In this document: positions 28,220 through 38,267 of the stretch, one piece after another
Layout of the letters: every line of letters begins with the position of its first letter
Numbering within the stretch: position 1 is the first letter of the stretch
From: Halorhabdus sp. BNX81
GTDB lineage: Archaea > Halobacteriota > Halobacteria > Halobacteriales > Haloarculaceae
Assembly (NCBI RefSeq): GCF_029229925.1
Contig: NZ_CP107254.1
Location: 1 to 64,000 of the forward strand
Length of the DNA stretch: 64,000 nt
Reading direction: 5' to 3'
Translations under genes and position numbers: made by a program
Notes under the pieces: generated by a model
The model's database searches: none
Told to the model about the DNA's origin: nothing
What the model saw: the letters and a program-made list of their open reading frames with translations, nothing else

Positions 28220-28894
28220 TCAGTAGATCAACTCCGGCTCGCCCTCGAGGGCGTACAGCGTCCTGGCGGCGATATTGACGGCGTGATCGCCGACCCGTTC
28301 GATGTCGCGGATCGTCAACAGCACGCTCGCGACGTCGTCGATCAATCGTTCGAGCGCCCAGGCGTCGATCTCAGGATCGCGTTCCAGCAAGTCCCGGGCT
28401 ACCCGTTCGCTCGCACGTTGACACATCGCATCCAGGTCGTCGTCTCGCCCGGCGACCGTTCGGCAGGCCGCCGCGTCCTCGGTCTCGTAGGCCGCCAGGG
28501 CGTCTTCGAGCATGTCGGCCGCCGCCCGACCGATCTCGGAGATGTCGAGTTCCGGGAACGGGTCCGGGCGACTCGACAGCGCGTACCGGGCGAGGTTGGT
28601 CGCCAGATCGCCGACGCGTTCGAGGTCGGTCGAGATCTTGAAGCTGGCCGCGACCAGCCGGAGGTCGCCAGCGACCGGCTGTTCCAGCGCGAAGAGGTCG
28701 ATACAGTCGGCCTCGATGTCGAGGTACCGTCGGTTGACCGTCTCGTCACCCTCGATGACCGCCTCGGCACGGTCGTCGTTGCCCTCAGTCAGTGCCGAGA
28801 GGGCGGCTTTCAGGCGTTCGAGGACGAGTTCGCCCATCTCGACGACGGCCGTCCGGAGATCGGCCAGTGCGTGACGGAACTCCTCTCGTGCCAT
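28220..28894 (-). CDS. phoU: Phosphate signalling protein PhoU
   Basis: A 224-residue all-helical protein with two PhoU repeats carrying the metal-binding signatures (DLERVGDLATNLARYA near 95; DIERVGDHAVNIA near 195). It mediates negative signalling between the Pst importer and its regulators. The ATG at 28894 follows the pstB stop after four bases. Upstream in-frame starts would fall inside pstB. Confidence 0.94.
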   Translation of the reverse strand: MAREEFRHALADLRTAVVEMGELVLERLKAALSALTEGNDDRAEAVIEGDETVNRRYLDIEADCIDLFALEQPVAGDLRLVAASFKISTDLERVGDLATNLARYALSSRPDPFPELDISEIGRAAADMLEDALAAYETEDAAACRTVAGRDDDLDAMCQRASERVARDLLERDPEIDAWALERLIDDVASVLLTIRDIERVGDHAVNIAARTLYALEGEPELIY

Positions 28895-28898
28895 CGGA

Positions 28899-29804
28899 TC
28901 ACCCGAACTTGCCGGTGACGTAGTCTTCGACGCGCTGACTCTCGGGGTTCTCGAAGATCTTCTCGGTGTCGTCGTACTCGACGAGTTCGCCACCGGTGAG
29001 GAAGACGGCCGTCTGGTCGGAGATACGCGCCGCCTGCTGCATGTTGTGGGTGACCACGACGACCGTGTAGTCCTCGGCCAACTCCTCGATGAGGTCCTCG
29101 ATCTTGGCGGTCGCGATCGGGTCCAAGGCGCTCGCGGGTTCGTCCATCAGGATGACCTCCGGATCGACCGCGAGACACCGTGCGATACAGAGGCGCTGTT
29201 GTTGCCCACCGGACAGCCCGAGGGCGTTGTCCGCCAGCCGGTCTTTCACCTCGTCCCACAGGGCTGCCTGCCGCAGTGTCCGCTCGACGAGTTCGTCTTC
29301 GGCGTCCTTCTCGTCGCGCCCGAGCAGCCGGGCCGCAAGTCCGCGGTTGATGTCCCCGTGCTTTCGGGGGCCGTACGCGACGTTCTCCCGGATCGACTTG
29401 GGGAACGGGTTCGGGGACTGAAACACCATCCCGATCCGCTTGCGGAGCTCGACCAGATCGACGCCCTCCTGATAGATGTCACTGCCGTCGAACTCGACGG
29501 TCCCCTCGACGCGGGCACTCTTGATCCGGTCGTTCATCCGGTTGAGCGAGCGGAGGAACGTCGACTTCCCACAGCCCGAGGGGCCGATCAGCGCCGTGAC
29601 GCTCTCTTCGGGGATGTCCATCGAGACGTCCTTGATCGCCCGCTCGTCGCCGTAGTAGACGTTCAGGTCCTCGACTGACAGGACCGCCTCGCTCCCGAAC
29701 TCGTAGTCGGTCCACGCCTCGCGCGTCCGCTCCGTGCTCTCGCCGGACGTTGTCTCGATTTCCGTGCCTGTGCTGCCTTCTGACGCCATCGTCGTCTCAG
29801 TCAT
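28899..29804 (-). CDS. pstB: Phosphate ABC importer ATPase PstB
   Basis: A 301-residue ABC ATPase. After an acidic Thr/Glu-rich N-terminal tail of about 40 residues come Walker [11 protein letters not shown]-loop [10 protein letters not shown] (a PstB hallmark), signature LSGGQQQR, Walker [14 protein letters not shown] and switch histidine [11 protein letters not shown]. The ATG at 29804 overlaps the pstA stop by eight bases. Confidence 0.96.
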   Translation of the reverse strand: MTETTMASEGSTGTEIETTSGESTERTREAWTDYEFGSEAVLSVEDLNVYYGDERAIKDVSMDIPEESVTALIGPSGCGKSTFLRSLNRMNDRIKSARVEGTVEFDGSDIYQEGVDLVELRKRIGMVFQSPNPFPKSIRENVAYGPRKHGDINRGLAARLLGRDEKDAEDELVERTLRQAALWDEVKDRLADNALGLSGGQQQRLCIARCLAVDPEVILMDEPASALDPIATAKIEDLIEELAEDYTVVVVTHNMQQAARISDQTAVFLTGGELVEYDDTEKIFENPESQRVEDYVTGKFG

Positions 29805-31974
29805 GGTGTAGTTTCCTCCGGAAGTACCGCCGCGAGGCGACGGCCACGGCGAAAAACGACAGGACGACGCCGAGTAACACGAACGCCGTCGCCCAGCCGA
29901 ACGCCATGTTCCCCGACACGCCGGCGGTGATGATCGCGTACAGCTGGTATGGAAGCGCACTCGCCGATTCGAGCAACGCGGAATTGGTCACCGACACGAA
30001 CGGCGGCTGGGCCGTCAGGCCGACCTCGAAACTCGAGAGGACCGCCGGGGCCTTCCCCGGCTCGACCGGGCCGTTCAACACGAGCAACAGTGGGGCAGTC
30101 TCGCCGGCGATGCGGCCGACCCCGAGGATGACGCCAGTGATGATCCCCGGCATCGAGGCGGGGATGACGACCTCCTTGATCGTGTCCCACTTGCTGACGC
30201 CCAGCGCGGCGCTGGCGTCCCGGTACTCGTCGGGGACGCTCTGCATCGCCTCCCGGCTCGTGACCAACACGAGCGGGAGCAACATGAACCCGAGCACGAG
30301 CTGGGAGGCGAAGATCGACCCGCTGTTGCCGAATCGCGGGACGATGAACGCCAGCCCGAACAGCCCGAAGACGATGCTCGGCGTGCTCCAGAGGCCGTTC
30401 GTGGCCACGTCGACGCCCTTGGTGAAGAGGCTGTCCTCGGCGTACTCCGTGAGGAAGACGGCCGCGCCGACGGCGATCGGCACGGCGAAGGCGACTGCGC
30501 CGACGACGATCCAGACGGTCCCGATCAGCGCCGGCATGACTCCGCGCTGGATCCCGAGCCCCTGGGTCGGGTTCATCACGAACGGCCAGTCGACGGTCCC
30601 GCTCGCGACCAGTCCCACGGTCTCTGTTCCGATCGAGTTGCCGGTGAGGAGCACGTGCAGCGACGCAGCCAGCACTCCCAGGAGCAACAGCTGCGTACTC
30701 GAAGCGAGCGGCGGGATCGAAGCGCGAGCGGGGCCGTCCCGGAACCGTCCCGGCAGACCCGCGGCGATGGACGCGCTACTCAGTGCGCAGACGACCACGG
30801 CAAACGTGCCGACCAGCGAGACGCCGGCCACGGCCAGCGGGCCGACGAGGAGTTCGATGGTGACGCCCGCTGCGAGCGCGATTGCGAGGCCAACCCCGGC
30901 GCGCTTGAGTCTTCGTGCCCGCCGATCGGATGGCCGCCACGGCGTCGCTTGCCTGGCGGCCAGCACCGCGAGGCCGCTGACGAAGGCGGCCGGCAGCGCG
31001 CCGACGGCCGCCGTCGGCTGGATCGTCGTCGTGGCCGTCGTGAGCCCGTTGCCGCTCACGATCGCGTACCCGAGCCCCGAACCGGCGAGCGCCAGCGCCC
31101 CCGCGAGCGCGAGCCATAGGTACACCGCGATGAGGGTGACCCCGGAGGCGGAGCCGAGACCGCGCCGTCCGCGCCGGATCGATACGAAAAGGGGGAGCGC
31201 GAGCGCGACCACCAGCGTCCCGGCGCTGACGGTGAGGTTCTCGACCGTCGTCCCGATCCCGCGCTCGGCGACGTAGACAAGCAGGAACGCAAGCACGCCA
31301 ACGACGAGGAAGACGACCAGCGAGACGAGCAGGAATGCGCCGTGCTGTCGCCCGCGTGCACCGAAGCCGCCGTAGGCTTTCCCGGCGGTCCAGCCCGCGA
31401 GGAGGCTACTCGACAGCGCCACCACCGGCACGACGACGTCGGCGGGGAAGGTCGCCCCGAAGGCCGCGGACTCCCAGGCCCACCCCGGGCCGAGCACGCC
31501 GGCGGTGACGAGCGCGCCCGAAAGCAGGAGGAAGGCCCCGACGGGAAGTGTCGAGCCAATGTCCTCGGGCGCGGCGAGGGTGGCGTATCCGACCGCGCCG
31601 CCGACGACCACCCCGAGCGGCCAGCCGATCGACCCGAGCGCCCAGGTGGCCACCGAGCCCGCCGTCGCCAGCCAGAGCACGCCGAGGACGGTGCTGGCGA
31701 TCAATCCGGGCGACTCGCTCGGCGTCGTCGCGACGTCGAAACGTCGGGAGGCGACTCCCAACCCGACGACGAGGCTGCCGAGGCCGAGCAGGGCGACGCC
31801 GAAGTACGTCAGTCCCGGAACGGGGCCTCCCGTCTCGCCGGTCGGCACCCAGCCGAAGAACGTGCCGACGGCGGCGGCAAAGAGGAGAAAAGCGATCCCG
31901 ACGGTTCCGGCGGCGATACGGTCGTATCCCGTCGAGCCTGTATCGACGAGTCGTCTCGAATATGCGTCACTCAT
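29797..31974 (-). CDS. pstA: Phosphate ABC importer permease PstA, enlarged
   Basis: A permease of 725 residues, more than twice the bacterial PstA length (~290). The C-terminal ~300 residues are canonical ([24 protein letters not shown]-like loop [38 protein letters not shown]). The N-terminal ~420 residues form a separate, highly hydrophobic domain with around ten membrane segments and no permease signature. The start overlaps the pstC stop in ATGA. The role of the extra domain is unknown. Confidence 0.92.
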   Translation of the reverse strand: MSDAYSRRLVDTGSTGYDRIAAGTVGIAFLLFAAAVGTFFGWVPTGETGGPVPGLTYFGVALLGLGSLVVGLGVASRRFDVATTPSESPGLIASTVLGVLWLATAGSVATWALGSIGWPLGVVVGGAVGYATLAAPEDIGSTLPVGAFLLLSGALVTAGVLGPGWAWESAAFGATFPADVVVPVVALSSSLLAGWTAGKAYGGFGARGRQHGAFLLVSLVVFLVVGVLAFLLVYVAERGIGTTVENLTVSAGTLVVALALPLFVSIRRGRRGLGSASGVTLIAVYLWLALAGALALAGSGLGYAIVSGNGLTTATTTIQPTAAVGALPAAFVSGLAVLAARQATPWRPSDRRARRLKRAGVGLAIALAAGVTIELLVGPLAVAGVSLVGTFAVVVCALSSASIAAGLPGRFRDGPARASIPPLASSTQLLLLGVLAASLHVLLTGNSIGTETVGLVASGTVDWPFVMNPTQGLGIQRGVMPALIGTVWIVVGAVAFAVPIAVGAAVFLTEYAEDSLFTKGVDVATNGLWSTPSIVFGLFGLAFIVPRFGNSGSIFASQLVLGFMLLPLVLVTSREAMQSVPDEYRDASAALGVSKWDTIKEVVIPASMPGIITGVILGVGRIAGETAPLLLVLNGPVEPGKAPAVLSSFEVGLTAQPPFVSVTNSALLESASALPYQLYAIITAGVSGNMAFGWATAFVLLGVVLSFFAVAVASRRYFRRKLHHD

Positions 31975-33089
31975 TGGTTGCCCTGCAGTTTCCGTTCCAT
32001 TCGCATCTCGACCAGTTGTGAGGCGATCCCGAGTCCGGTGACAATGACCAGGAGGACGACGCCGGCGGCGAATAGCGCGCTCCAGAACGTCTCGCCCGGC
32101 GTGACGTGGCCGTAGCTGCTGGCGATGAACGTCGTCAGCGTCTCCGTGCTGTCGAAGACGTTGTAGCCCGTCGGTTCGGGGAGCCGACGGCTGTGTGAGA
32201 TCATCACCGTCGCGGCCATCGTCTCGCCCATCGCGCGGCCGATCCCGAGCAGGACGGCCGCGGATATCCCGGAGAACGCCGCCGGGACGGTCACGCTCTG
32301 CATCGTCTGCCAGTCAGTGGCACCGACGGCGAGCGACCCGTCTTTCATCGGCGACGGCACGGCCGCCAGGGCGTCCTCCGCGACCGAGATGACCGTCGGC
32401 AGCGCCATGAACCCGATGACGACGCCGATCGCGAACAGCGCGCCGGGATTGACCGAGAGGCGACCCGTGACGTAGGGATTGATGATCGTGAACCCGATGA
32501 ACCCGTAGACGATCGACGGGATCCCCGCGAGGATCTCGACGGCGGGTTTGACGATATCCCGGAGCCATCCGGGCGCGATCTCGCTGATGAACAGCGCGCC
32601 CGCGATCCCGAGCGGTCCGGCGACCGCGACCGCGACGATCGTCGTGAGGACGGTCCCCCAGATCATCGGGACGAGCGAATACTTGCCCTGACCTGCGGCC
32701 CACTCGTTCCCACTGAAGGGGTTAATCAGGTCCAATCCGGCCGTCTGGAACGCGGGGATCGCCTCGAGGACGAGGAAGACGGCGATCAATCCCAGCGTGA
32801 CCAGCGCGGACACCGTCATCAGGAACGTCGTGATCTTGGCCGTCAGTGCCTGTCGGAGGGCCCATCCCAGTCCGAATACGACCAGAAACGAGACCACGAA
32901 AAGCGGCGTCCAGACCGACTGGCGGAGAAACCCGACGAAGGCGGCCACGACCAGCGACAGCTGCCCGACGGCCAGCAGGCGACCGACCCAGCCCAGGCGC
33001 TGGACTGACCGGCGGAGCGAGCGGCCACGCTCGCGCCCCCATCGGACGATGGCGGAAGCCCTCGCCGGTGACTGAAATTCGGCTGTCAT
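31971..33089 (-). CDS. pstC: Phosphate ABC importer permease PstC
   Basis: A 372-residue permease with an N-terminal basic region, about eight membrane segments, and PstC motifs (PLGIAGALFISEIAPGW, EILAGIPSIVYGFIGF, GATDWQTMQSVTVPAAFSGI, GIGRAMGETMAATVMI). It is placed between pstS and pstA with a 64-base gap after pstS and a 4-base overlap with pstA. Confidence 0.94.
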   Translation of the reverse strand: MTAEFQSPARASAIVRWGRERGRSLRRSVQRLGWVGRLLAVGQLSLVVAAFVGFLRQSVWTPLFVVSFLVVFGLGWALRQALTAKITTFLMTVSALVTLGLIAVFLVLEAIPAFQTAGLDLINPFSGNEWAAGQGKYSLVPMIWGTVLTTIVAVAVAGPLGIAGALFISEIAPGWLRDIVKPAVEILAGIPSIVYGFIGFTIINPYVTGRLSVNPGALFAIGVVIGFMALPTVISVAEDALAAVPSPMKDGSLAVGATDWQTMQSVTVPAAFSGISAAVLLGIGRAMGETMAATVMISHSRRLPEPTGYNVFDSTETLTTFIASSYGHVTPGETFWSALFAAGVVLLVIVTGLGIASQLVEMRMERKLQGNQ

Positions 33090-33153
33090 GGGTGTGCCCT
33101 CGACGTGCGTCGTTCAGACTTCGAATCCTGCATGATCCCGGAGAACGGTCGTC

Positions 33154-34302
33154 TTAGACCTGGTCGGGGAGCTTCGCGCGTTCTTCCTCGCGACGAGCCT
33201 CCGGGAGTTTGAAGTAGTTCTGTGGCTCGACGAAGTTGGTCTGGCCGAAGTCCGAGAGGATCATGTTGAGGAACGCGGCCTCCTTCTCGGAGGTCCCCCC
33301 GTAGGTGTACATGTGGAGGTCGCGGTTGAGCGGGTACTCCTTCGCGCCGAGGTTCTTGCCGTACTCGTAGACCGTCCCGTCGAGGTCGAGGGCGATCGGC
33401 GGCGTCACGCCGTCGGGTTCGACGAACGCCAGCGCGATGTAGGCGATGGCGTTGTCGTTCTGCTCGATGAGGGTCTTGACTTGCTGGTTTTGGCCCTTCC
33501 GGGTGTCGGGCTCGATCGGCGCGTCAGGGTCGCCATAGAGGTTCGCCCGGAACGCGGTGTCGGTCCCGGAGTCCTCCGCGCGGCCGACCGCGTAGATCTC
33601 CTTGTCAGGGCCACCGAGTTCGCTCCAGTTGGTGATCTCCTTCATGTAGATGTCCCGGAGCTGATCGCCGGTGATCTGGGTCACGCCCGCGTCGTAGATC
33701 TCCCGGCTGACGACGATCGGCTGGCCGTCGACGCCGACGACGTGATCGACGATGTTATCGAGTTCGTCGTTGTCCTCACCGAGGATCGACTCGGCGGTCG
33801 AACTGGCGTCGCCGATGTCGACGCGTTCGTTGATGACCGCTTCGACGCCGGTCCCGGAGTGACTGAGCGCGATCTGGGTGCCGAACGGCGGAACGGCCCG
33901 TGTCTCGGTCGGCTCGTACCCGTACTTGCTCGCCCAGTAATCGGCGAGGTGCATGTCCGTGTCGATGTCGTACTGGCCGGGGCCCCAGTACTCCTGGTCG
34001 TCGGCCGGCGGGTTGCCGTTCCACAGCCGGCTCGCGTCGTTCGCGATCGGGTACACCGTCGAGGACCCGTCAGCTGTCAGTGCACTCGTGTCCTGGGAAC
34101 TCGATTCTTCCGTCGGCGTCGACGTCTCCTGATCGACAGTTTCCTGCTCGTCGTCGTCCACGTTCGCTTCCTGTTGCGGTTCCGTCGTTTCATTCCCACC
34201 GCCACTACACCCCGCCAGTGCGCCGACGCCGAGTGCGCCGGCCGAGAGGATGAATTTCCGCCGTGATGCCCTGTCCGGACGCGTCGAATCTCGCGTCATC
34301 AA
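33154..34302 (-). CDS. pstS: Phosphate-binding lipoprotein PstS
   Basis: An extracellular phosphate-binding protein of 382 residues. A Tat motif (SRRKFILSAGALG) and a lipobox ending in LAGC mark it as a Tat-exported lipoprotein. An acidic Gln/Glu/Thr linker leads to the binding domain, which has the phosphate-contact segments TADGSSTVYPI and ALSHSGTGVEAV. It is the first gene of the pstS-C-A-B-phoU-phoU2 operon. Confidence 0.95.
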   Translation of the reverse strand: MMTRDSTRPDRASRRKFILSAGALGVGALAGCSGGGNETTEPQQEANVDDDEQETVDQETSTPTEESSSQDTSALTADGSSTVYPIANDASRLWNGNPPADDQEYWGPGQYDIDTDMHLADYWASKYGYEPTETRAVPPFGTQIALSHSGTGVEAVINERVDIGDASSTAESILGEDNDELDNIVDHVVGVDGQPIVVSREIYDAGVTQITGDQLRDIYMKEITNWSELGGPDKEIYAVGRAEDSGTDTAFRANLYGDPDAPIEPDTRKGQNQQVKTLIEQNDNAIAYIALAFVEPDGVTPPIALDLDGTVYEYGKNLGAKEYPLNRDLHMYTYGGTSEKEAAFLNMILSDFGQTNFVEPQNYFKLPEARREEERAKLPDQV

Positions 34303-34331
34303 CTGAACGGGCGGGAGAGTTGACTAAAGGG

Positions 34332-34340
34332 GTTTATAAT
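34332..34340 (-). promoter_or_regulatory. TATA box of the pst operon
   Basis: TATTATAAA on the minus strand, centred about 34 bases before the pstS ATG at 34302, predicts a transcript start within about 8 bases of the gene. The upstream stretch 34380-34435 is unusually AT-rich and would hold any phosphate-responsive site, but I could not identify a defined box. Confidence 0.55.
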
Positions 34341-34522
34341 AGGGGTACAGCCTGCTATGGCCGGGTCCTGATCGATATGAGGCTCCTTTATTCCTATGGG
34401 AGACTATCATGGTATACATAGACATAATATTCCTTGTAGCGCGTGGATGCTTCCCGACTGGGGTACCGTTGTGCGTCGCCGATGCTGGTCGGGGCTCGTG
34501 ATCTGACGTCACAATCGCCGTC

Positions 34523-36484
34523 TCAGTCGGCCTGGGCCGCGTCATCGACGATGTCTACCTCGTCGAAGACGATCCTGGCACCGCCGTCGCGGCCGTCCGC
34601 GATCTCGACACCCCAGCCGTGGGCGTTCGCGATCGCGTCGACGATCGCGAGTCCGAGACCCGTACCGGTCGCGTCTGTCGTGTAGCCGTATTCGAGGACG
34701 TCCTCACGATCGTCCTCCGGGATGCCGGGGCCGTCGTCCTCGACGTAGAAGCCGTGCTCGGTTCGGCCGAGCCTGACTGTCAGCGACGCGTCGCCGCCGT
34801 TCGAGTCACGTTCGGCCGGGCGTTCGCTCGTCGCCTCGGATTGGGGTTCGCCCGTGTTGCTATCACCGCCCCGCAACAACGGATCGCCCGATTTCGATCC
34901 CGGGTCGACATCGCTCTCGGACTCCCGCGGGGTACTTCGGGGTTGTGTGTCCGCCCCCGTTCCGTCCGTGAACGCGGCCCGACGCGGTTGCGAGTCAGGG
35001 TTCGTGGAGCCATGTTCGACTGCATTCCGGAAGAGGTTCTCGAAGACCGTCCGCAGCCGTGAGTGGTCGGCGTAGACGGTGATGTCGCCAGCGGGCTCGA
35101 CTTCGAGGGTAGCGCCGTCAGTGTCGACCGTCTCCCAGGCGGTGCGGGCAAGCGCCGCAAGTTCGATCGGCTCGCGGTCCTCGATGGCCTGGCCCTTCCG
35201 GGCGAGCGCTAGCGTGTCTTCGACGAGCTGGTCGATCCGTTCGAGTGCGTCCGCGGCGGTCTCCAGATGTGCCTCGTCGCCTGTTTCCTGTGCGAGATCG
35301 ATCCGCCCCCGGGCGACACTCAGCGGGTTGCGAAGGTCGTGGGAGAGCGTCCCGGCGAAGCGTTCGAGCTGGGCCGTTTGCTGTCTGAGGTGGCGGATCC
35401 GCTGGCGGCGGTCGGTGACGTCCCTGACGACGACAGCGAATCCACCGGGCGCGTCACCGACGGCGATAGGCGTCACGCTCACCGCGTACTCCCGTGGTTC
35501 GCCGTCGACGTGGCGCGTGAACGATTCGACGAACGGATTTTCAACGTCGTCATCATCGGTCCCGTCGCTCGTCCCGGTGGTCTTTCGGTCCCCGGTGTGG
35601 GACGGTGTCACCTTGGAACCACCATCGACGAGTGCCGGTAGGACGGTATCGATGGCGGTCCCCTCCGCAGTTGCGAGTTCGGGGAACGTCTCGCTTGCAG
35701 CGCCGTTGAAGTCCAGGATCCGCCGCTGGCTGTCGACGACGATGACGACTTCCTCGAGCCCTTCAAAAATGGTCTCTCTGGCCATCGGGACGATGTCCAA
35801 CAGCTGGTGACGAAAGACAGCCCACGCGACGACCGCGAGCGTCCACGTTCCACCGATCACGGACGCACCGGCCAGAGGTCCGGGAATGATACCCGCCGAC
35901 CAGACGGAGATGATAGCGAACGGCGGGAGAAACCCGACGAACAGCGCGGCGGTCTGTGTCCGCCGCGTTCCCGACCCAAAGAGGATGTTCGCGCCGAGCA
36001 ATCCCATGCCCACGTAATAAAACGCCATCTGTGGGAGCATGAGGACGAGCGACAGGTTGGTCGGCTCGCCGACCACGTAGGCAAACGGCGAGTGTTCGAT
36101 CGTGTATTCACTCCAGATGAGGTAGTGGGCGGGATTCGTGAGTTCTAAGACGCCCGTCACGACAAAGATGCCGAACACGACGATCACGACCGGTCGGGTC
36201 AGGTGGCGTCGGTATCCCAGCGACGCCAGGACGAACAGGAAAAAGGCAGGCGTCACCAAGGCCAGCAGCATGTTTTGCCCCCCATAGAGGAGCACTGAGA
36301 GCGATTGACTGTCAGCGAACAACTCGGCGGCGACGAGCGCCCCACCGACTGCCTGGAAGACGGCAATGCCGAGAAACAGGTTCGTCGAAAAATCCCGCTC
36401 GCGTTCCCACAGCCAGGCTGCGACAGCGGCTGCGAACCCACTCGCAGCGAGCACCAGCGCGATGTACAGCGTCTGGCTGACCAC
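34523..36484 (-). CDS. Membrane sensor histidine kinase (7TM-PAS-HisKA-HATPase)
   Basis: A 653-residue sensor kinase. Seven membrane segments fill residues 1 to about 220 (histidine-kinase N-terminal 7TM type). A PAS domain follows at about 235-345 (EGLEEVVIVVDSQRRILDFNGAA), interrupted by an acidic loop. HisKA carries the phospho-acceptor H382 in LSHDLRNPL. The ATPase domain has the N box ENLFRNAVEHG, then about 75 residues of disordered Ser/Asp-rich insertion, then VEDDGPGIP and GTGLGLAIV. No response-regulator gene is adjacent, which is common in haloarchaea. It lies upstream of pst in the same orientation; a link to phosphate sensing is only suggested by position. Confidence 0.9.
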   Translation of the reverse strand: MVSQTLYIALVLAASGFAAAVAAWLWERERDFSTNLFLGIAVFQAVGGALVAAELFADSQSLSVLLYGGQNMLLALVTPAFFLFVLASLGYRRHLTRPVVIVVFGIFVVTGVLELTNPAHYLIWSEYTIEHSPFAYVVGEPTNLSLVLMLPQMAFYYVGMGLLGANILFGSGTRRTQTAALFVGFLPPFAIISVWSAGIIPGPLAGASVIGGTWTLAVVAWAVFRHQLLDIVPMARETIFEGLEEVVIVVDSQRRILDFNGAASETFPELATAEGTAIDTVLPALVDGGSKVTPSHTGDRKTTGTSDGTDDDDVENPFVESFTRHVDGEPREYAVSVTPIAVGDAPGGFAVVVRDVTDRRQRIRHLRQQTAQLERFAGTLSHDLRNPLSVARGRIDLAQETGDEAHLETAADALERIDQLVEDTLALARKGQAIEDREPIELAALARTAWETVDTDGATLEVEPAGDITVYADHSRLRTVFENLFRNAVEHGSTNPDSQPRRAAFTDGTGADTQPRSTPRESESDVDPGSKSGDPLLRGGDSNTGEPQSEATSERPAERDSNGGDASLTVRLGRTEHGFYVEDDGPGIPEDDREDVLEYGYTTDATGTGLGLAIVDAIANAHGWGVEIADGRDGGARIVFDEVDIVDDAAQAD

Positions 36485-36651
36485 GCTATTCGCAGTTCAG
36501 CCCCTTATTGTAAATCATTTTCCAAAACCGTCTCCGGGAAAACACATACGTTCGGTCGTTTCACTCGACACTACCGCTGTCTCGGTGACTCGCCCGCGTT
36601 CGAGACGCTGGCCTCAGTATCGAGCGGTATCGCGCCGAGGCGGCGACGGGT

Positions 36652-36816
36652 TCAGGTGAGGGAGTCGAGCATCGAGTGTGCCGACCCGAGCACTGACTCC
36701 TCGAACTCCGTGTTCCCACAGACCTCACACTCCTCGGGCGGCCCCTCCCGAAGGTGATTCACGATCGACAGCGTCTGGATGTTTCCACACTGTGTGCACT
36801 TCCATTCTTTCGTCAT
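36652..36816 (-). CDS. Small zinc-ribbon protein
   Basis: A 54-residue protein with two CxxC pairs (WKCTQCGN and CEVCGN) about 25 residues apart, a rubredoxin-like zinc ribbon of the kind abundant in haloarchaea. The ATG at 36816 is chosen because an AT-rich promoter stretch (GACTAATAGTAC on the minus strand near 36845) sits about 28 bases upstream. The C-terminus is acidic. The function is unknown. Confidence 0.7.
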   Translation of the reverse strand: MTKEWKCTQCGNIQTLSIVNHLREGPPEECEVCGNTEFEESVLGSAHSMLDSLT

Positions 36817-36938
36817 ATATAACCTTTTATCATGCAGTACTATTAGTCTTTCTTCACACATCCGTCATTATTCCGGCGGTTGATGACTGATCGGGCAAGT
36901 ACTACCCGCACGCGGCGACTGATCGACGGGTTCGAGCG

Positions 36939-38195
36939 CTATTCGCCGCTGTTGGCGTACGCCGCTCCCCAGCGCTTTTCGTTGTACGAGTGCTGGCGCT
37001 CGCTGTCGAACTCCCGGCCGATCCGCTCGCGGAGTTGATCCTTGGCCGTGGCGTCGATGCGTGCGAGCTCGTCGGCCTTCGCGACGGCGACCGGTGGCCC
37101 GCGTTCGGCAGCAACGTCGGCGACGATCTGCATCGTCAGCCGCTCGCGGCGGTCGGCGTCCCGTGTCACGGCGTAGGGAGCTTCGATCCGATAGACCAAC
37201 TCGTCACGGGGATCGTACAGCGCGAAGAACGTAACTTCGTAGGCTTCAGGGTCGAGTTCACGCTCGACGCCGAGTGCGTTCCCGGCCGACGAGAGGACGC
37301 GGTCGGTCCCGATCCGTGACCGGAACCAGTTCGTGAACGTGAGCGCGTCAGTGCGAAGCTCACCGCCCTCGTACCGCGAGAGGACGTGTTCGAAGAAGGC
37401 GTTGTCGTCCGCCCACGGCGCGGCCGTCTTCGTCCGGAGCGCCCGCGTCAATCCGTTGGCGGCGCTGTTCTTGACGAATCCGACGATCGGGATCTCTGCT
37501 TCGAGGCAGGTCTCGACCAGCCTGACGTAGTTCTCGACGACGTCACGGGGCTGTTCGTCGGATTCCAGCAGGTCCGCGAGTTCGGGATGTCTATCGGCCC
37601 AGTTGAGGAGGCCGGTCGGGTAGATCGGCCCGTCCAGGATCAACAGATCCGAGACGTCCTCGATGTTGGCCCGAGCGTGATGGCTTTCGGCGAGGTACAA
37701 CGCGAGCGCGTGGACGACCGTCTGGGCGTATCGATCGACCCGCGGGACCTGAAGCAAGCGCTCGTGGGTGTAGCCCTCGTCGTTTCGCCGCCATTCGTCG
37801 TCGCCGAGGTCGACCGTCATGTCGTTGGTGTGGGCGCTGACGACGACCGTCCGCGAACGGTGGAGGTCCAGCTCCGAGGGCACGCCGGCCATCGCCGCCT
37901 GGGCGACGTCGAGCACCAGCCCGTTCTTGAACGTCGTCGGGTTGATCGTCCCCGAGTCAAGCCCGTGTTGGGTGTCGAAGGGGCGCTCCTCCAGGGCGAT
38001 GTCGGGCAGCGGGGCCGCTCGTCGCCGTTGCTCGCCGAGCGGTTCGAGGATCACCCGATCCTCGTCATACAGGGGATCGAGAAACTCGTCCCAGGCTGTC
38101 GCGGCGAGGTCGTCGTGGTCGGTGTCCTCAACTCGCCCGCCGAGGCGACCGGCCAGCCGGGCGATGCCGTCGACGTGCACCGGATCGAGTGTCAT
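36939..38195 (-). CDS. nurA: NurA-domain nuclease
   Basis: A 418-residue protein with a NurA domain: a 5'-3' exonuclease fold that works with the HerA translocase in double-strand-break end resection. Recognisable parts are VVVSAHTNDMTVDL, LLILDGPIYPTGLLNW (acidic metal-site motif), IPIVGFVKNSAANGLTRAL and RIEAPYAV near the end. The ATG at 38195 starts the conserved N-terminus (MTLDPVHVDGIARLAG). herA is not adjacent here. Confidence 0.85.
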   Translation of the reverse strand: MTLDPVHVDGIARLAGRLGGRVEDTDHDDLAATAWDEFLDPLYDEDRVILEPLGEQRRRAAPLPDIALEERPFDTQHGLDSGTINPTTFKNGLVLDVAQAAMAGVPSELDLHRSRTVVVSAHTNDMTVDLGDDEWRRNDEGYTHERLLQVPRVDRYAQTVVHALALYLAESHHARANIEDVSDLLILDGPIYPTGLLNWADRHPELADLLESDEQPRDVVENYVRLVETCLEAEIPIVGFVKNSAANGLTRALRTKTAAPWADDNAFFEHVLSRYEGGELRTDALTFTNWFRSRIGTDRVLSSAGNALGVERELDPEAYEVTFFALYDPRDELVYRIEAPYAVTRDADRRERLTMQIVADVAAERGPPVAVAKADELARIDATAKDQLRERIGREFDSERQHSYNEKRWGAAYANSGE

Positions 38196-38267
38196 GCCCC
38201 GCCTTTCGCGGGACGTGCTAAAAACGGTCGGGGTCACGACCGGCGTGCGAAACCGGCCCGCCTCCGC

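Noticed and set aside
29750-31276. 508-residue plus-strand frame opposite pstA/pstB
   Set aside because: Ser/Thr/Pro/Ala-rich antisense of the permease; no signal or motif.
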